From NCBI RefSeq assembly GCF_007752345.1, contig NZ_CP036299.1, forward strand, positions 2,309,001 through 2,373,000: DNA of 64,000 bases. The letters run 5' to 3'. Source of the DNA: Planctopirus ephydatiae. Lineage in GTDB: Bacteria > Planctomycetota > Planctomycetia > Planctomycetales > Planctomycetaceae. Each line of letters begins with the position of its first letter. Position 1 is the first letter of the stretch. Shown piece by piece: positions 28,784 through 36,847 of the stretch. Under the pieces are notes generated by a model. It worked only from the letters and a program-made list of their open reading frames with translations. It was not told the origin of the DNA and searched no databases. The position numbers were made by a program, and so were the translations under genes.

Positions 28784-29251
28784 ATGATTCGAAAGATCAC
28801 ACCTGAGGATACTCCCCAACTTCTAACGATTTGTGAAAGTACAGGGCTATTCACTACCGAGGATCTTCCGACGCTTCAACTCCTGTTCGACGATTACCAC
28901 GTTGCGAAATCACGATTAGGGCATCATGCGCTGGTTTGTGAACACGAAAATAAACTCATCGCAGTGGCCTACTACTTACCCAGGGAATTGACTGATCGTA
29001 CCTGGGAACTCCTGATGATTATGGTGAGTGCATCACATCAAACCAAGGGGATTGGCTCGCTTATGATCGATGGCTGCCAAGAGCACATCAGATCGATGGG
29101 CGGAAGGTTGCTTCTCATCGAAACCAGTTCTACCAACGACTTCGAACCAGTCTGGCAGTTTTATCGAAAGCACGGCTTTAGTGACGTAGCGACTGTTCCT
29201 GATTACTACGCTGACAGCATCGGAAAAGTCACATTTTTGAAACGATTATAA
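28784..29251 (+). CDS. GNAT family N-acetyltransferase
   Basis: A 155-residue acetyl-CoA-dependent acyltransferase. AAGGA lies upstream of ATG 28784. The GNAT core is visible: beta-4 LLMIMVSASHQTKGIGSLMI with the acetyl-CoA-binding Q/RxxGxG-like TKGIG, and a later WQFYRKHGF. It has its own 260-base leader in which nothing else is recognisable. Base composition is slightly more AT-rich than its neighbours, a weak hint of separate origin. The substrate is unknown. Confidence 0.88.
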   Translation: MIRKITPEDTPQLLTICESTGLFTTEDLPTLQLLFDDYHVAKSRLGHHALVCEHENKLIAVAYYLPRELTDRTWELLMIMVSASHQTKGIGSLMIDGCQEHIRSMGGRLLLIETSSTNDFEPVWQFYRKHGFSDVATVPDYYADSIGKVTFLKRL

Positions 29252-29268
29252 TTCTCGATAGTGCTTAC

Positions 29269-29302
29269 AAAAAAGACTTCCACGGCAAATGCCATGGAAG
29301 TC
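29269..29302 (-). terminator. Intrinsic terminator of typA
   Basis: On the minus strand GACTTCCATGGC and GCCGTGGAAGTC form a 12-bp stem with one wobble and a 4-base loop, followed by a run of six Ts (29269-29274). It may also serve the convergent GNAT gene. Confidence 0.92.
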
Positions 29303-29332
29303 TCAAAGTGCACATCAATCAGAAAATGGCAG

Positions 29333-31168
29333 CTATTCCGTCACACCGCCTCGCGAGTGCTGCTTGCGTTCGGTTTCTGTGAGGCGGATTTTGCGGAGAC
29401 GAATGATAGAGGGAGTCACTTCGACGTACTCGTCATCTTCGATGTACTCGAGCGCGGCTTCGAGAGAGAGGCGGCGTGGTGGTTTGAGGATGATGTTTTC
29501 ATCGGAACCCGAGGCGCGCATGTTCGTGAGTTTCTTTTCACGAATCGGGTTGACCACCATGTCGGTATCTCGTGAGTTTTCCCCCACGATCATCCCTTCA
29601 TAGACTTCATCGCCCGGGGCCACGAAGAGTTCCGATCGCTCCTGGAGTTTACCCAGGGCGAAGGCGACCACTTTCCCACGCTCTTGAGAAACCAGAACAC
29701 CGTTCGCCCGGCGAGGCACATCGCCTTCGATCGGCTTATAGCAGTCGAACTGGTGGTGAATAATGGCTTCACCACGCGTCGCATTAAGCATGCGGGTTCG
29801 AATCCCAATCAGGCCACGGGCCGGGATTGAGAACTCCAGGTGGGACATACCGGTGCTGTTGGTGGTCATATTGGTGACTTCGCCGCGGCGATTCCCCACG
29901 ATTTCCATCACGGGGCCGACTTCGTTTTGAGGGACATCGACGACAAGAATTTCGAATGGTTCGTAAATCTTGCCGTCAATTCTTTTGCGAATGACCTGTG
30001 GCTTGCCCACGGAGAGCTCGTAGCCTTCGCGTCGCATCTGCTCAATCAGTACGGAGAGGTGGAGCACACCACGACCGGAGACGTTAAAGGCTTCTTTATC
30101 AGAGGCTTCTGTCACTCGCAGGGCCACGTTCGATTCAAGTTCACGATCCAGTCGATCCCGTAAGTGGCGAGTGGTCAAATACTTCCCGCCACCTTCTTTA
30201 GCACCAGCAAAGGGTGAACTGTTAATCGTGAACACCATCGAAATGGTCGGTTCATCGACACTGATTCGAGGCAAGGCTTTGGGAAAGGCCGGGTCGGCGA
30301 CGGTATCGCCAATTTCAGGCTTGGATAGCCCGGTAATCGCGACAATATCGCCAGCGGTCGCTTCTTGAACCGGAGTGCGTCCCAGTTTGTCGAAAACTTC
30401 CAGGGCGACGACTTTTTCATTCTTGATCGAACCGTCAGCCTTCATGAGCGAAATCGTCTGTCCAGTCTTGATCTTGCCACACGAAATACGACCCGTCGCA
30501 ATCCGGCCCACGAATTCCGAGTAAGTCAGCGAAGTGACCATGTACTGCAGAGGAGCCTCTTCATCAACTTCCGGCCCGGGAATTCGCTCAATGATCAGAT
30601 CAAGAAGTGGACGGATATCGCCGCTGCGTGTGGCTGGATCGTGAGAGGCATAACCTGAGCGGCCACTGGCAAACACATAAGGGAAGTCGAGAGTGGCGTC
30701 GTCGGCACCCAATTCGACGAAGAGATCAAAAGTTTCGTTTAAAACGTCGAGAGGACGGGCATCGGGACGGTCAATTTTGTTGACGACCACGAGTGGCTGA
30801 AGACCGACTTCCAGCGCTTTTTGCAGCACGAAGCGAGTTTGCGGGCGTGGGCCTTCAAACGAATCGACGAGTACCAGGGCGCCATCGGCCATCCGCAGGA
30901 CGCGTTCGACTTCACCACCGAAGTCGGCGTGGCCGGGAGTATCGATGATATTGATTTTGGTATCGCCATAGGTGAGGGCGATGTTTTTTGCGAGGATGGT
31001 AATGCCACGTTCGCGTTCCTGGTCATTAGAATCCAGAATACATTCCTGCTGGAGTTGTGACTCGCGGAACTGGCCACTGAACTTGATCAAACTGTCCACC
31101 AGAGTGGTTTTGCCATGGTCAACGTGAGCAATAATGGCCACGTTGCGGATGTCGTTTCGTCGCTTCAT
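29333..31168 (-). CDS. typA: Ribosome-associated GTPase TypA/BipA
   Basis: A 611-residue translational GTPase that binds the ribosome under stress and helps 50S assembly. G1 is AHVDHGKTT, followed by the RGITI switch [13 protein letters not shown] (G3) and [10 protein letters not shown] (G4). EF-G-like domains II, III and V and the BipA-specific C-terminal domain follow; [21 protein letters not shown] and [21 protein letters not shown] are diagnostic. The length is typical. It is a single-gene unit with its own terminator. Confidence 0.97.
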   Translation of the reverse strand: MKRRNDIRNVAIIAHVDHGKTTLVDSLIKFSGQFRESQLQQECILDSNDQERERGITILAKNIALTYGDTKINIIDTPGHADFGGEVERVLRMADGALVLVDSFEGPRPQTRFVLQKALEVGLQPLVVVNKIDRPDARPLDVLNETFDLFVELGADDATLDFPYVFASGRSGYASHDPATRSGDIRPLLDLIIERIPGPEVDEEAPLQYMVTSLTYSEFVGRIATGRISCGKIKTGQTISLMKADGSIKNEKVVALEVFDKLGRTPVQEATAGDIVAITGLSKPEIGDTVADPAFPKALPRISVDEPTISMVFTINSSPFAGAKEGGGKYLTTRHLRDRLDRELESNVALRVTEASDKEAFNVSGRGVLHLSVLIEQMRREGYELSVGKPQVIRKRIDGKIYEPFEILVVDVPQNEVGPVMEIVGNRRGEVTNMTTNSTGMSHLEFSIPARGLIGIRTRMLNATRGEAIIHHQFDCYKPIEGDVPRRANGVLVSQERGKVVAFALGKLQERSELFVAPGDEVYEGMIVGENSRDTDMVVNPIREKKLTNMRASGSDENIILKPPRRLSLEAALEYIEDDEYVEVTPSIIRLRKIRLTETERKQHSRGGVTE

Positions 31169-31540
31169 GTTCTCAAATCAAAAAGTTGGGCGGGTCGAAC
31201 AGTAAGTTCACCGCAAGGAAACACGGGGCTGACAACCTTGTCAGCGTTTAGTTTGGCAACTCGGTCTTTGAGTGATCGCATAGTCCACCAGTACGGTCGA
31301 CTCGCAAAACTCAGCCAGACCGGACGCGGAAACTGGTTTCAAACAGTTCCGATGTTCTATAAGCCTGAGACTGAATAACCTGAGGCGGTTTTGCCAAGGC
31401 ATTAGTCTATCTTTATAGTTCCCGACTCGAAAGCCTGTCACGGCCCGGGACTTGTGATAATCTCGCGAAGAATATGGATTTTCGATTGATCGTACCCATT
31501 TCATCGGCTGATTCTGGATCAATTAGATTGGAGCTTGTTG
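31169..31540. other. Divergent intergenic region typA/mfnB
   Basis: About 370 bases with presumed promoters for two divergent genes. I see no RNA gene or convincing small frame. GGAG at 31530-31533 is the ribosome site of the mfnB-like gene. Confidence 0.5.
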
Positions 31541-32386
31541 ATGTGTTCGGGGGTGGCCTCTTCCTGGAATCAGCTCCTTCTGAGGAGAAACCAGCTTCTG
31601 GTGAGTGTCCGGAATGCCGAAGAGGCCAGGCTGGTCGTCAATACCGGTGTCACTGTTCTGGATGTTAAAGACCCTGCCCGGGGCGCCCTGGGCAGGGCCG
31701 ATGAATCTGTCTGGAGAGAAATTCTGGCTGTGGCCGGAAAGCAACGGGTTGAGCCTGTGGTCTCAGAAAAGTCCTCAGGTAGTGTGATTCGTGTCGATTC
31801 TGGTCTGGTGGTGTCACTCGCACTCGGTGAACTTTTAGAAGTTGAACCATGTGCGATTCCTGAAGGAGTTGATGTCTTAAAAGTGGGGTTAGCTCAGTGT
31901 GGACGCCAACAGTGTTCAGGCCAACAGGGAAGCGACGAGGCCTGGATTCGAAAATGGCTCCAGTTCCGAGAGCAAACGGAAGCTTTGTCAAAACGCAGTT
32001 TCCGATGGATGGCAGTCGCCTATTTTGACTCTTCGGCACAGGCCCCCGATCTGGAAGAAGTCAAGAGATTTGCCATCCAGCAGCAGTTGGCCGGTGTGCT
32101 GATTGACAGTTATCAAAAAGCGGGTCAAACGATGACCGACGTTTACAGTTGGGAAAGATTGAGTTCTTGTCGGGATGAACTGGTCGCTGTTGGGATGCTG
32201 CTCGCCATTGCTGGCCAGATTCGAGTAGAAATGCTTCCCATTCTAAAACGACTTGAGCCGCATTTGATGGCTGTGCGATCAGCAGTTTGTGAATTGGGGG
32301 ATCGAAATCGGAGCGTAAGTCCCGAGGCTCTGGAACAGTTTTGTGCGGAGTTGTCGCAGCCGCTGGATGTTATGACGCAGGAATAG
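31541..32386 (+). CDS. mfnB: (5-formylfuran-3-yl)methyl phosphate synthase, MfnB-like
   Basis: A 281-residue protein. ATG 31541 has GGAG seven bases upstream. The diagnostic start QLLVSVRNAEEA and VLDVKDPARGALG (K43 corresponding to the Schiff-base region of archaeal MfnB) are clear. Later segments are VDVLKVGLA and AGVLIDSYQKAGQT. MfnB condenses two glyceraldehyde-3-phosphates into the furan precursor of methanofuran. Planctomycetes have a methanofuran/tetrahydromethanopterin C1 pathway, which gives the gene a purpose here, but no other C1 gene is adjacent. An insertion around residues 120-140 (CGRQQCSGQQGSDEA) is longer than in archaeal forms. Confidence 0.85.
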   Translation: MCSGVASSWNQLLLRRNQLLVSVRNAEEARLVVNTGVTVLDVKDPARGALGRADESVWREILAVAGKQRVEPVVSEKSSGSVIRVDSGLVVSLALGELLEVEPCAIPEGVDVLKVGLAQCGRQQCSGQQGSDEAWIRKWLQFREQTEALSKRSFRWMAVAYFDSSAQAPDLEEVKRFAIQQQLAGVLIDSYQKAGQTMTDVYSWERLSSCRDELVAVGMLLAIAGQIRVEMLPILKRLEPHLMAVRSAVCELGDRNRSVSPEALEQFCAELSQPLDVMTQE

Positions 32387-32575
32387 CGAACCAGAGATCA
32401 CCCGCGAAACGTGCCCGTGATTCAAGAACGTCTCTGTGATTCAACACAGAATCACGATTTCCTTTGGAGGATGGGTTTATGCATGGCTATTCTGCAACAG
32501 TGTTGGGAAGCAGCCATGATTTGAGTGTATTCGAGTCGTGCGCAATTCAGAGATCATGACTCAAAGCGAGTAACG

Positions 32576-33577
32576 ATGACACAATCCAGGCACATCTTTT
32601 TCATGGCACTGGCGGTGGTGGGGATGACGACAAATTTGCTGGCAGAGGAACCATTACCCTCCTGGAATGACAGTGCAGCACGCCGAGCGATTCTGGAATA
32701 TGTGAAATCGGTAACGACCGAGGGCTCTCCCGGATTTGTGCCTGTCTCTGAGCGAATTGTCACTTTTGATAACGATGGAACGCTCTGGTGTGAGCAGCCC
32801 ATGTATGTGCAGTTGGCCTTTGTGCTGGATCGAGTGCAATTGCTGGCAGACAAACATCCCGAGTGGCGGACAGAAGAGCCATTTCGCGCGGTAATCGAGA
32901 AAGATCTGCCCGCACTTGCAAAGCTGGGTGCCAAAGGTCTGACAGAACTGACCATGGCCACCCATGCCGGTATGACAGACGACGAGTTCGAAAACATTGT
33001 GACCGATTGGATTCGCAAGGCCCGGCACCCGAAGTTTCATCGACCCTACACCGAATGTGTCTATCAGCCGATGCTGGAGCTATTGGCCTTTCTGCGCCAG
33101 CACGAGTTCAAGACCTTCATCGTTTCGGGCGGAGGCATCGAATTCATGAGGCCCTGGGCAAAAGAAGTCTATGGGATTCCTCCCGAACAGGTCATTGGCA
33201 GCAGTGTGAAACTGAAGTACGAATTGCGCGATGGAAAACCTGTGCTCGTACGTCTCGCAGAACTGAATTTCATTGATGATCAGGCGGGAAAACCGGTGGG
33301 AATCCGGCAGGTGATTGGTCGGCGACCAATCATGGCCGTCGGGAATTCCGATGGCGACTACGAAATGCTGGAGTATGTAACATCGGGCCCGGCTAATGGT
33401 TCGGGTCTGATTGTGCACCATACAGATGCTGTTCGGGAATTTGCCTACGATCGTCAGTCTCAGTTTGGTCGGTTGGATCGAGCACTGACCGAGGCCACTT
33501 CCAAAGGGTGGATCGTGATTGATATGCAGCGCGACTGGAAAGTGATCTTTCCAGCAAGCCCTCCATCACCGAAGTAA
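32576..33577 (+). CDS. Secreted HAD-family phosphatase
   Basis: A 333-residue protein. ATG 32576 gives a good signal peptide (MTQSRHIFFMALAVVG to LLAEE); the frame is open upstream without a ribosome site. HAD motif I is FDNDGTLW (nucleophile D65, D67), motif II is IVSGGG, and motif IV is GNSDGDYEM. It resembles phosphoserine phosphatase-like subclass proteins that are exported. The substrate is unknown; the family releases phosphate from small molecules. A weak hairpin follows. Confidence 0.85.
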   Translation: MTQSRHIFFMALAVVGMTTNLLAEEPLPSWNDSAARRAILEYVKSVTTEGSPGFVPVSERIVTFDNDGTLWCEQPMYVQLAFVLDRVQLLADKHPEWRTEEPFRAVIEKDLPALAKLGAKGLTELTMATHAGMTDDEFENIVTDWIRKARHPKFHRPYTECVYQPMLELLAFLRQHEFKTFIVSGGGIEFMRPWAKEVYGIPPEQVIGSSVKLKYELRDGKPVLVRLAELNFIDDQAGKPVGIRQVIGRRPIMAVGNSDGDYEMLEYVTSGPANGSGLIVHHTDAVREFAYDRQSQFGRLDRALTEATSKGWIVIDMQRDWKVIFPASPPSPK

Positions 33578-33580
33578 GCT

Positions 33581-33606
33581 GCTCCCAGACGAGGAGCGTG
33601 ATTTTT
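33581..33606 (+). terminator. Weak hairpin with T-run after the HAD gene
   Basis: GCTCC (33581-33585) and GGAGC (33593-33597) form a short stem with a 7-base loop, and ATTTTTC follows. The stem is short for an efficient terminator. Confidence 0.4.
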
Positions 33607-33624
33607 CACTCGCCAGAGAAACGA

Positions 33625-33936
33625 TCAATCTTCAAGTGTTTCCAGAAAAGCTGTCATTTCACCTGCGGCATGAGCATCTCCCACACGCTTAGCAGCCACA
33701 ATTCCTGCCCGGCAGGCTTCGCGGGCTAAAATTTTTTGCTCGTCTTCGGCCAGAACCTGTGATTTTTGAAAGTAAGCTGCGACGTAATCAGGATCATCAG
33801 CGATGAGGCTGTCCAGCGCTTCCAGCCCAGATGTCGTTTCTCCCGCCTTGACGAGCTCGAGAGCCAGCGCGTACCGCAGGAATGAATCTTGAGGAGTTTC
33901 CTGCAACATCTGCTTCAATTTCTCTAAACGCGACAT
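33625..33936 (-). CDS. Small TPR-like protein
   Basis: A 103-residue protein with GGGAG before ATG 33936. Residues about 17-75 form two helical-hairpin repeats with TPR spacing (DSFLRYALALELVKAGET, DPDYVAAYFQKSQVLAE), and the rest is helical. No signal peptide is present, so it is cytoplasmic. Such tiny TPR proteins probably bind a protein partner; which one is unknown. It is convergent with the HAD phosphatase gene. Confidence 0.8.
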   Translation of the reverse strand: MSRLEKLKQMLQETPQDSFLRYALALELVKAGETTSGLEALDSLIADDPDYVAAYFQKSQVLAEDEQKILAREACRAGIVAAKRVGDAHAAGEMTAFLETLED

Positions 33937-34314
33937 GACTGCTCCCCGGCTGTGTTCTATCAGTTAAGGTGAATTTTTTCGTTGTGATCCCGGCGGTTCG
34001 GCAATCTCTGCCGATTCGTACTGCAACTGCTGGTCGTTGATGAGAATTCATAGTCGCTCTTGAACAAAAGTCTCTAAGTCCTCTGGTTTTGGACGAACTC
34101 TGCGGCGGCGTAACCGAAGAGTTTACCCCATTTCACGAGTAACGACTTGGCAATCTGTACGCCATGACGCAAGTGCATTTCAACCCTGCCGGGTAACTGG
34201 TCGATGCCATCCCGGCGGAGCCATGGAGGATTGCTCCAATACAACACGATGGATCGTGGCAGCCTGAGCCGTTTGACCACAACGCAACCCTGCGGACCAC
34301 GAGTGATCTTCCCC
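33937..34314. other. Intergenic region upstream of the HtrA-like gene
   Basis: About 380 bases between divergent genes. The only candidate gene is the minus-strand frame listed separately. No RNA gene or clear promoter boxes were recognised. Confidence 0.4.
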
Positions 34315-34316
34315 AT
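34074..34316 (-). CDS. Hypothetical small protein, doubtful
   Basis: An 80-codon frame from ATG 34316 with plausible amino-acid composition and an amphipathic C-terminal half (HGVQIAKSLLVKWGKLFGYAAAEF). It lacks a clear ribosome site. Its start codon shares the CATG at 34314-34317 with the presumed HtrA start on the other strand, so one of the two starts may be wrong. No family was recognised. Confidence 0.3.
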   Translation of the reverse strand: MGKITRGPQGCVVVKRLRLPRSIVLYWSNPPWLRRDGIDQLPGRVEMHLRHGVQIAKSLLVKWGKLFGYAAAEFVQNQRT

Positions 34317-35676
34317 GATAAAGTGGCTTATCACGCCAGCGATTTACGGAGTTCTCTGCCTGACAGCAGTGCTGTCCAGTGCCTCGGAGCTTCGTGAAAC
34401 CCCAGCCGTCCGGGCCTACAAAAGGGCATCGGCTTCCGTTGTGAACATTCACACTGAGAAGTCAGCTCAGGAACGGGATTCTGTCTTTGCTTCCAGCCGA
34501 GGTCGCAAGATCAACGGCATGGGCACCGGCATCGTCATTGACGAACGCGGGTACATCGTAACCAATCACCACGTTGTGGCTGATGTCGAGCTGATTCGTG
34601 CAACATTCGAAGATGGCAGCGATTACGATGCCCGCGTCATCGGCGTCGATAAGGAACAAGATCTGGCTGTCATCAAGGTGGATGGCACCAAGACGTTCAA
34701 AGTCGCTCCTTTCGGCACATCAAGCGATATCTACCTCGCTGAACGCGTACTGGCGATTGGTAACGCTTATGGTTATCGACACACTGTTACAGAAGGGATT
34801 GTCAGTGCTCTTGGCCGCGATGTGGAAGTCAATGAGACGCAATCATACCGCAATCTGATCCAGACAGACGCCAGTATCAATCCAGGCAACAGCGGTGGCC
34901 CGCTCATCAATATGGATGGTGACGTGATCGGTGTGAATGTCGCCATCCGGGCAGGGGCACAGCGAATTGGATTTGCAATTCCCATCGATGACGCTCGCAA
35001 GGTGGTGGCTCGCCTGATCTCTGTTGAGCAGATGGGTTTGGGTTATCACGGCGCGATTCTCAGAGATCTGAAAACGGCAACACAAAAGCTGTTGATTATT
35101 GAAAATGTGCTCTCTGATAGTCCTGCACAACGCGCCGGTTTGAAAGCTGGTGATGTGGTGCTCAAAGCCGGTTCACTGGAAGTGAGTGATTCTGTCGATT
35201 TCGAACGTTCGCTCCTGGGCCGCAAGCCTGGCGATAACCTGGATCTGGTGGTTCGTCGTAATGATCGAGATGAAAAACTGAATTTTGCTCTCGGGCAGTC
35301 CAATATCTCTCTCGTGCAGAGTCAGGCATTTCGGCCTGCATCCGCCGGAATCAATGAGACAGAAGCTCAGCGGTTCTGGCAGATTCTGGGTTTGAAACTG
35401 GCACCGATTGCTGCCGACCAGAAACTGCTGACCGGTACTCGTTACCGTGGTGGATTACGAGTGGTGGATGTCCGCCCAGACAGCCCTGCTGCTTCTAACG
35501 GGATCACCAAGGGCGATATCCTCGTGGGTCTGCACGATTGGGAAACACTCTCTGTCGAGAACGTGACCTGGATCGTCAATAAGTCGAATGAAATCAAGTT
35601 GAACCCGATCAAGTTCTACATTGTACGTGGACAGGAAACCTTGTTCGGCCACCTGCAGACAGCCAGCCGCCAGTAG
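34315..35676 (+). CDS. HtrA/Deg-like serine protease with two PDZ domains
   Basis: A 453-residue periplasmic protease. ATG 34315 opens a signal peptide (MIKWLITPAIYGVLCLTAVLSSAS); the frame runs 37 codons upstream. The catalytic triad is H86 (TNHHVV), D116 (EQDLAVIKV) and S193 (GNSGGP). Two PDZ domains follow, at about 225-320 (SPAQRAGLKAGDVVLKAG) and 350-445 (SPAASNGITKGDILVG). HtrA proteins degrade or refold damaged envelope proteins. The domain order matches DegP/DegQ. A terminator lies downstream, so it is monocistronic. Confidence 0.93.
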   Translation: MIKWLITPAIYGVLCLTAVLSSASELRETPAVRAYKRASASVVNIHTEKSAQERDSVFASSRGRKINGMGTGIVIDERGYIVTNHHVVADVELIRATFEDGSDYDARVIGVDKEQDLAVIKVDGTKTFKVAPFGTSSDIYLAERVLAIGNAYGYRHTVTEGIVSALGRDVEVNETQSYRNLIQTDASINPGNSGGPLINMDGDVIGVNVAIRAGAQRIGFAIPIDDARKVVARLISVEQMGLGYHGAILRDLKTATQKLLIIENVLSDSPAQRAGLKAGDVVLKAGSLEVSDSVDFERSLLGRKPGDNLDLVVRRNDRDEKLNFALGQSNISLVQSQAFRPASAGINETEAQRFWQILGLKLAPIAADQKLLTGTRYRGGLRVVDVRPDSPAASNGITKGDILVGLHDWETLSVENVTWIVNKSNEIKLNPIKFYIVRGQETLFGHLQTASRQ

Positions 35677-35732
35677 ACACTTGTCACTGTCGACTGAATG
35701 CGTTTTAACATTCACCAATGCGTGAAGACGAT

Positions 35733-35783
35733 GCCGCAAGCTTTCACCGGATGGCCGGAAAGAGCTTGCGGCTCAATCTTTTT
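35733..35783 (+). terminator. Intrinsic terminator after the HtrA-like gene
   Basis: GCCGCAAGCT (35733-35742) pairs with AGCTTGCGGC (35763-35772), extended by TTC/GAA around a small bulge. TCAATCTTTTT follows. Confidence 0.85.
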
Positions 35784-35870
35784 CGAGACGGCTTGGTTGT
35801 CGAAGGAGCAGGTTGCTAATCTTCAATCGAGAACCATTTTGAACAGTGTATGCAGGCGATAGGCGGCAAA

Positions 35871-36812
35871 ATGACTCTTCGACCAGAGTTTGCACTGATT
35901 GAGCGAATCCAGAAGGCCGCCGGGGGTTCATCTCGTGTGCCTCTGGGAATTGGTGATGATGCCGCGGGTTTGGCCTGTCGAGACGACCGAGAGACACTCG
36001 TCGCCACGGATATGCTCCTGGATGGTGTACACTTTGTCGTCGAGGAGTGCGGCCCGTATTGGGCAGGTCGGAAGGCTCTCGCTGTCAACTTGAGCGATCT
36101 TGCAGCTATGGGGGGGAGGTGCATGGCCTCGTTTGTTTCGATCGCCATCCCGCGAAATTGGAACGCCCGCGAAGCGGATGAATTAATGCGGGGCGTTCTG
36201 GAATTGGCCGCAAAATGGGATTGTCCTGTTGCTGGAGGAGATACGAACAGTTGGGATGGTCGCCTGGTGATCAATGTGGCGGTGGTGGGCGAATCGATTG
36301 AGGCGACATCGATTCGTCGAGCCGGTGCGCAGGTGGGTGACGTAATTGTCGTAAGCGGTGCTCTGGGAGGTTCGATCTATGGCAGGCATTTGATGTTCGA
36401 ACCCCGATTGGATGTGGCTCTTCAACTGTTGAAGTTGGCCAGACCGAACTCAATGATCGATTTGAGTGATGGACTGTCTTCCGACTTGTGGCACATTCTT
36501 AAGGCCAGTCATGTGGGCGCTGTACTCGAACAGAAGCTGATTCCTGTCCATGAGGATGTCCGCCATCATGCAGACGTCGTGAACTTGAGTTCTCAACCGG
36601 CGTTCGCACATGCTCTTCATGATGGTGAAGATTTTGAACTCCTCTTCACGCTCTCCGCAGCTCAGTGGGAGACATTGCGGCAGAACTGGAAACTCCCCAT
36701 CGCCCTCACAAAAATTGGTATGATTGTTTCCGAAGAGGCTTGCAGGATCGTCAGCGAGACGGGAGAGTCAAAAGAACTGGTTCCCGGTGGCTATGTCCAT
36801 CGCTTTGGTTGA
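35871..36812 (+). CDS. thiL: Thiamine-monophosphate kinase
   Basis: A 313-residue enzyme that phosphorylates thiamine phosphate to the active diphosphate. ATG 35871 (MTLRPEFALIERI) gives the usual ThiL N-terminus; an ATG 21 bases upstream is an alternative. ThiL signatures are VPLGIGDDAAG, TDMLLDGVHF, LAVNLSDLAAMGG (metal-binding Asp residues), PVAGGDT and MIDLSDGLSSDLWHI. The length is typical. It begins a run with a helicase (35-base gap) and 5-formyl-THF cyclo-ligase, probably one operon. Confidence 0.96.
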   Translation: MTLRPEFALIERIQKAAGGSSRVPLGIGDDAAGLACRDDRETLVATDMLLDGVHFVVEECGPYWAGRKALAVNLSDLAAMGGRCMASFVSIAIPRNWNAREADELMRGVLELAAKWDCPVAGGDTNSWDGRLVINVAVVGESIEATSIRRAGAQVGDVIVVSGALGGSIYGRHLMFEPRLDVALQLLKLARPNSMIDLSDGLSSDLWHILKASHVGAVLEQKLIPVHEDVRHHADVVNLSSQPAFAHALHDGEDFELLFTLSAAQWETLRQNWKLPIALTKIGMIVSEEACRIVSETGESKELVPGGYVHRFG

Positions 36813-36847
36813 AACTGTTTCGCGATTTGAATGGCTGCAAGCTGAGG

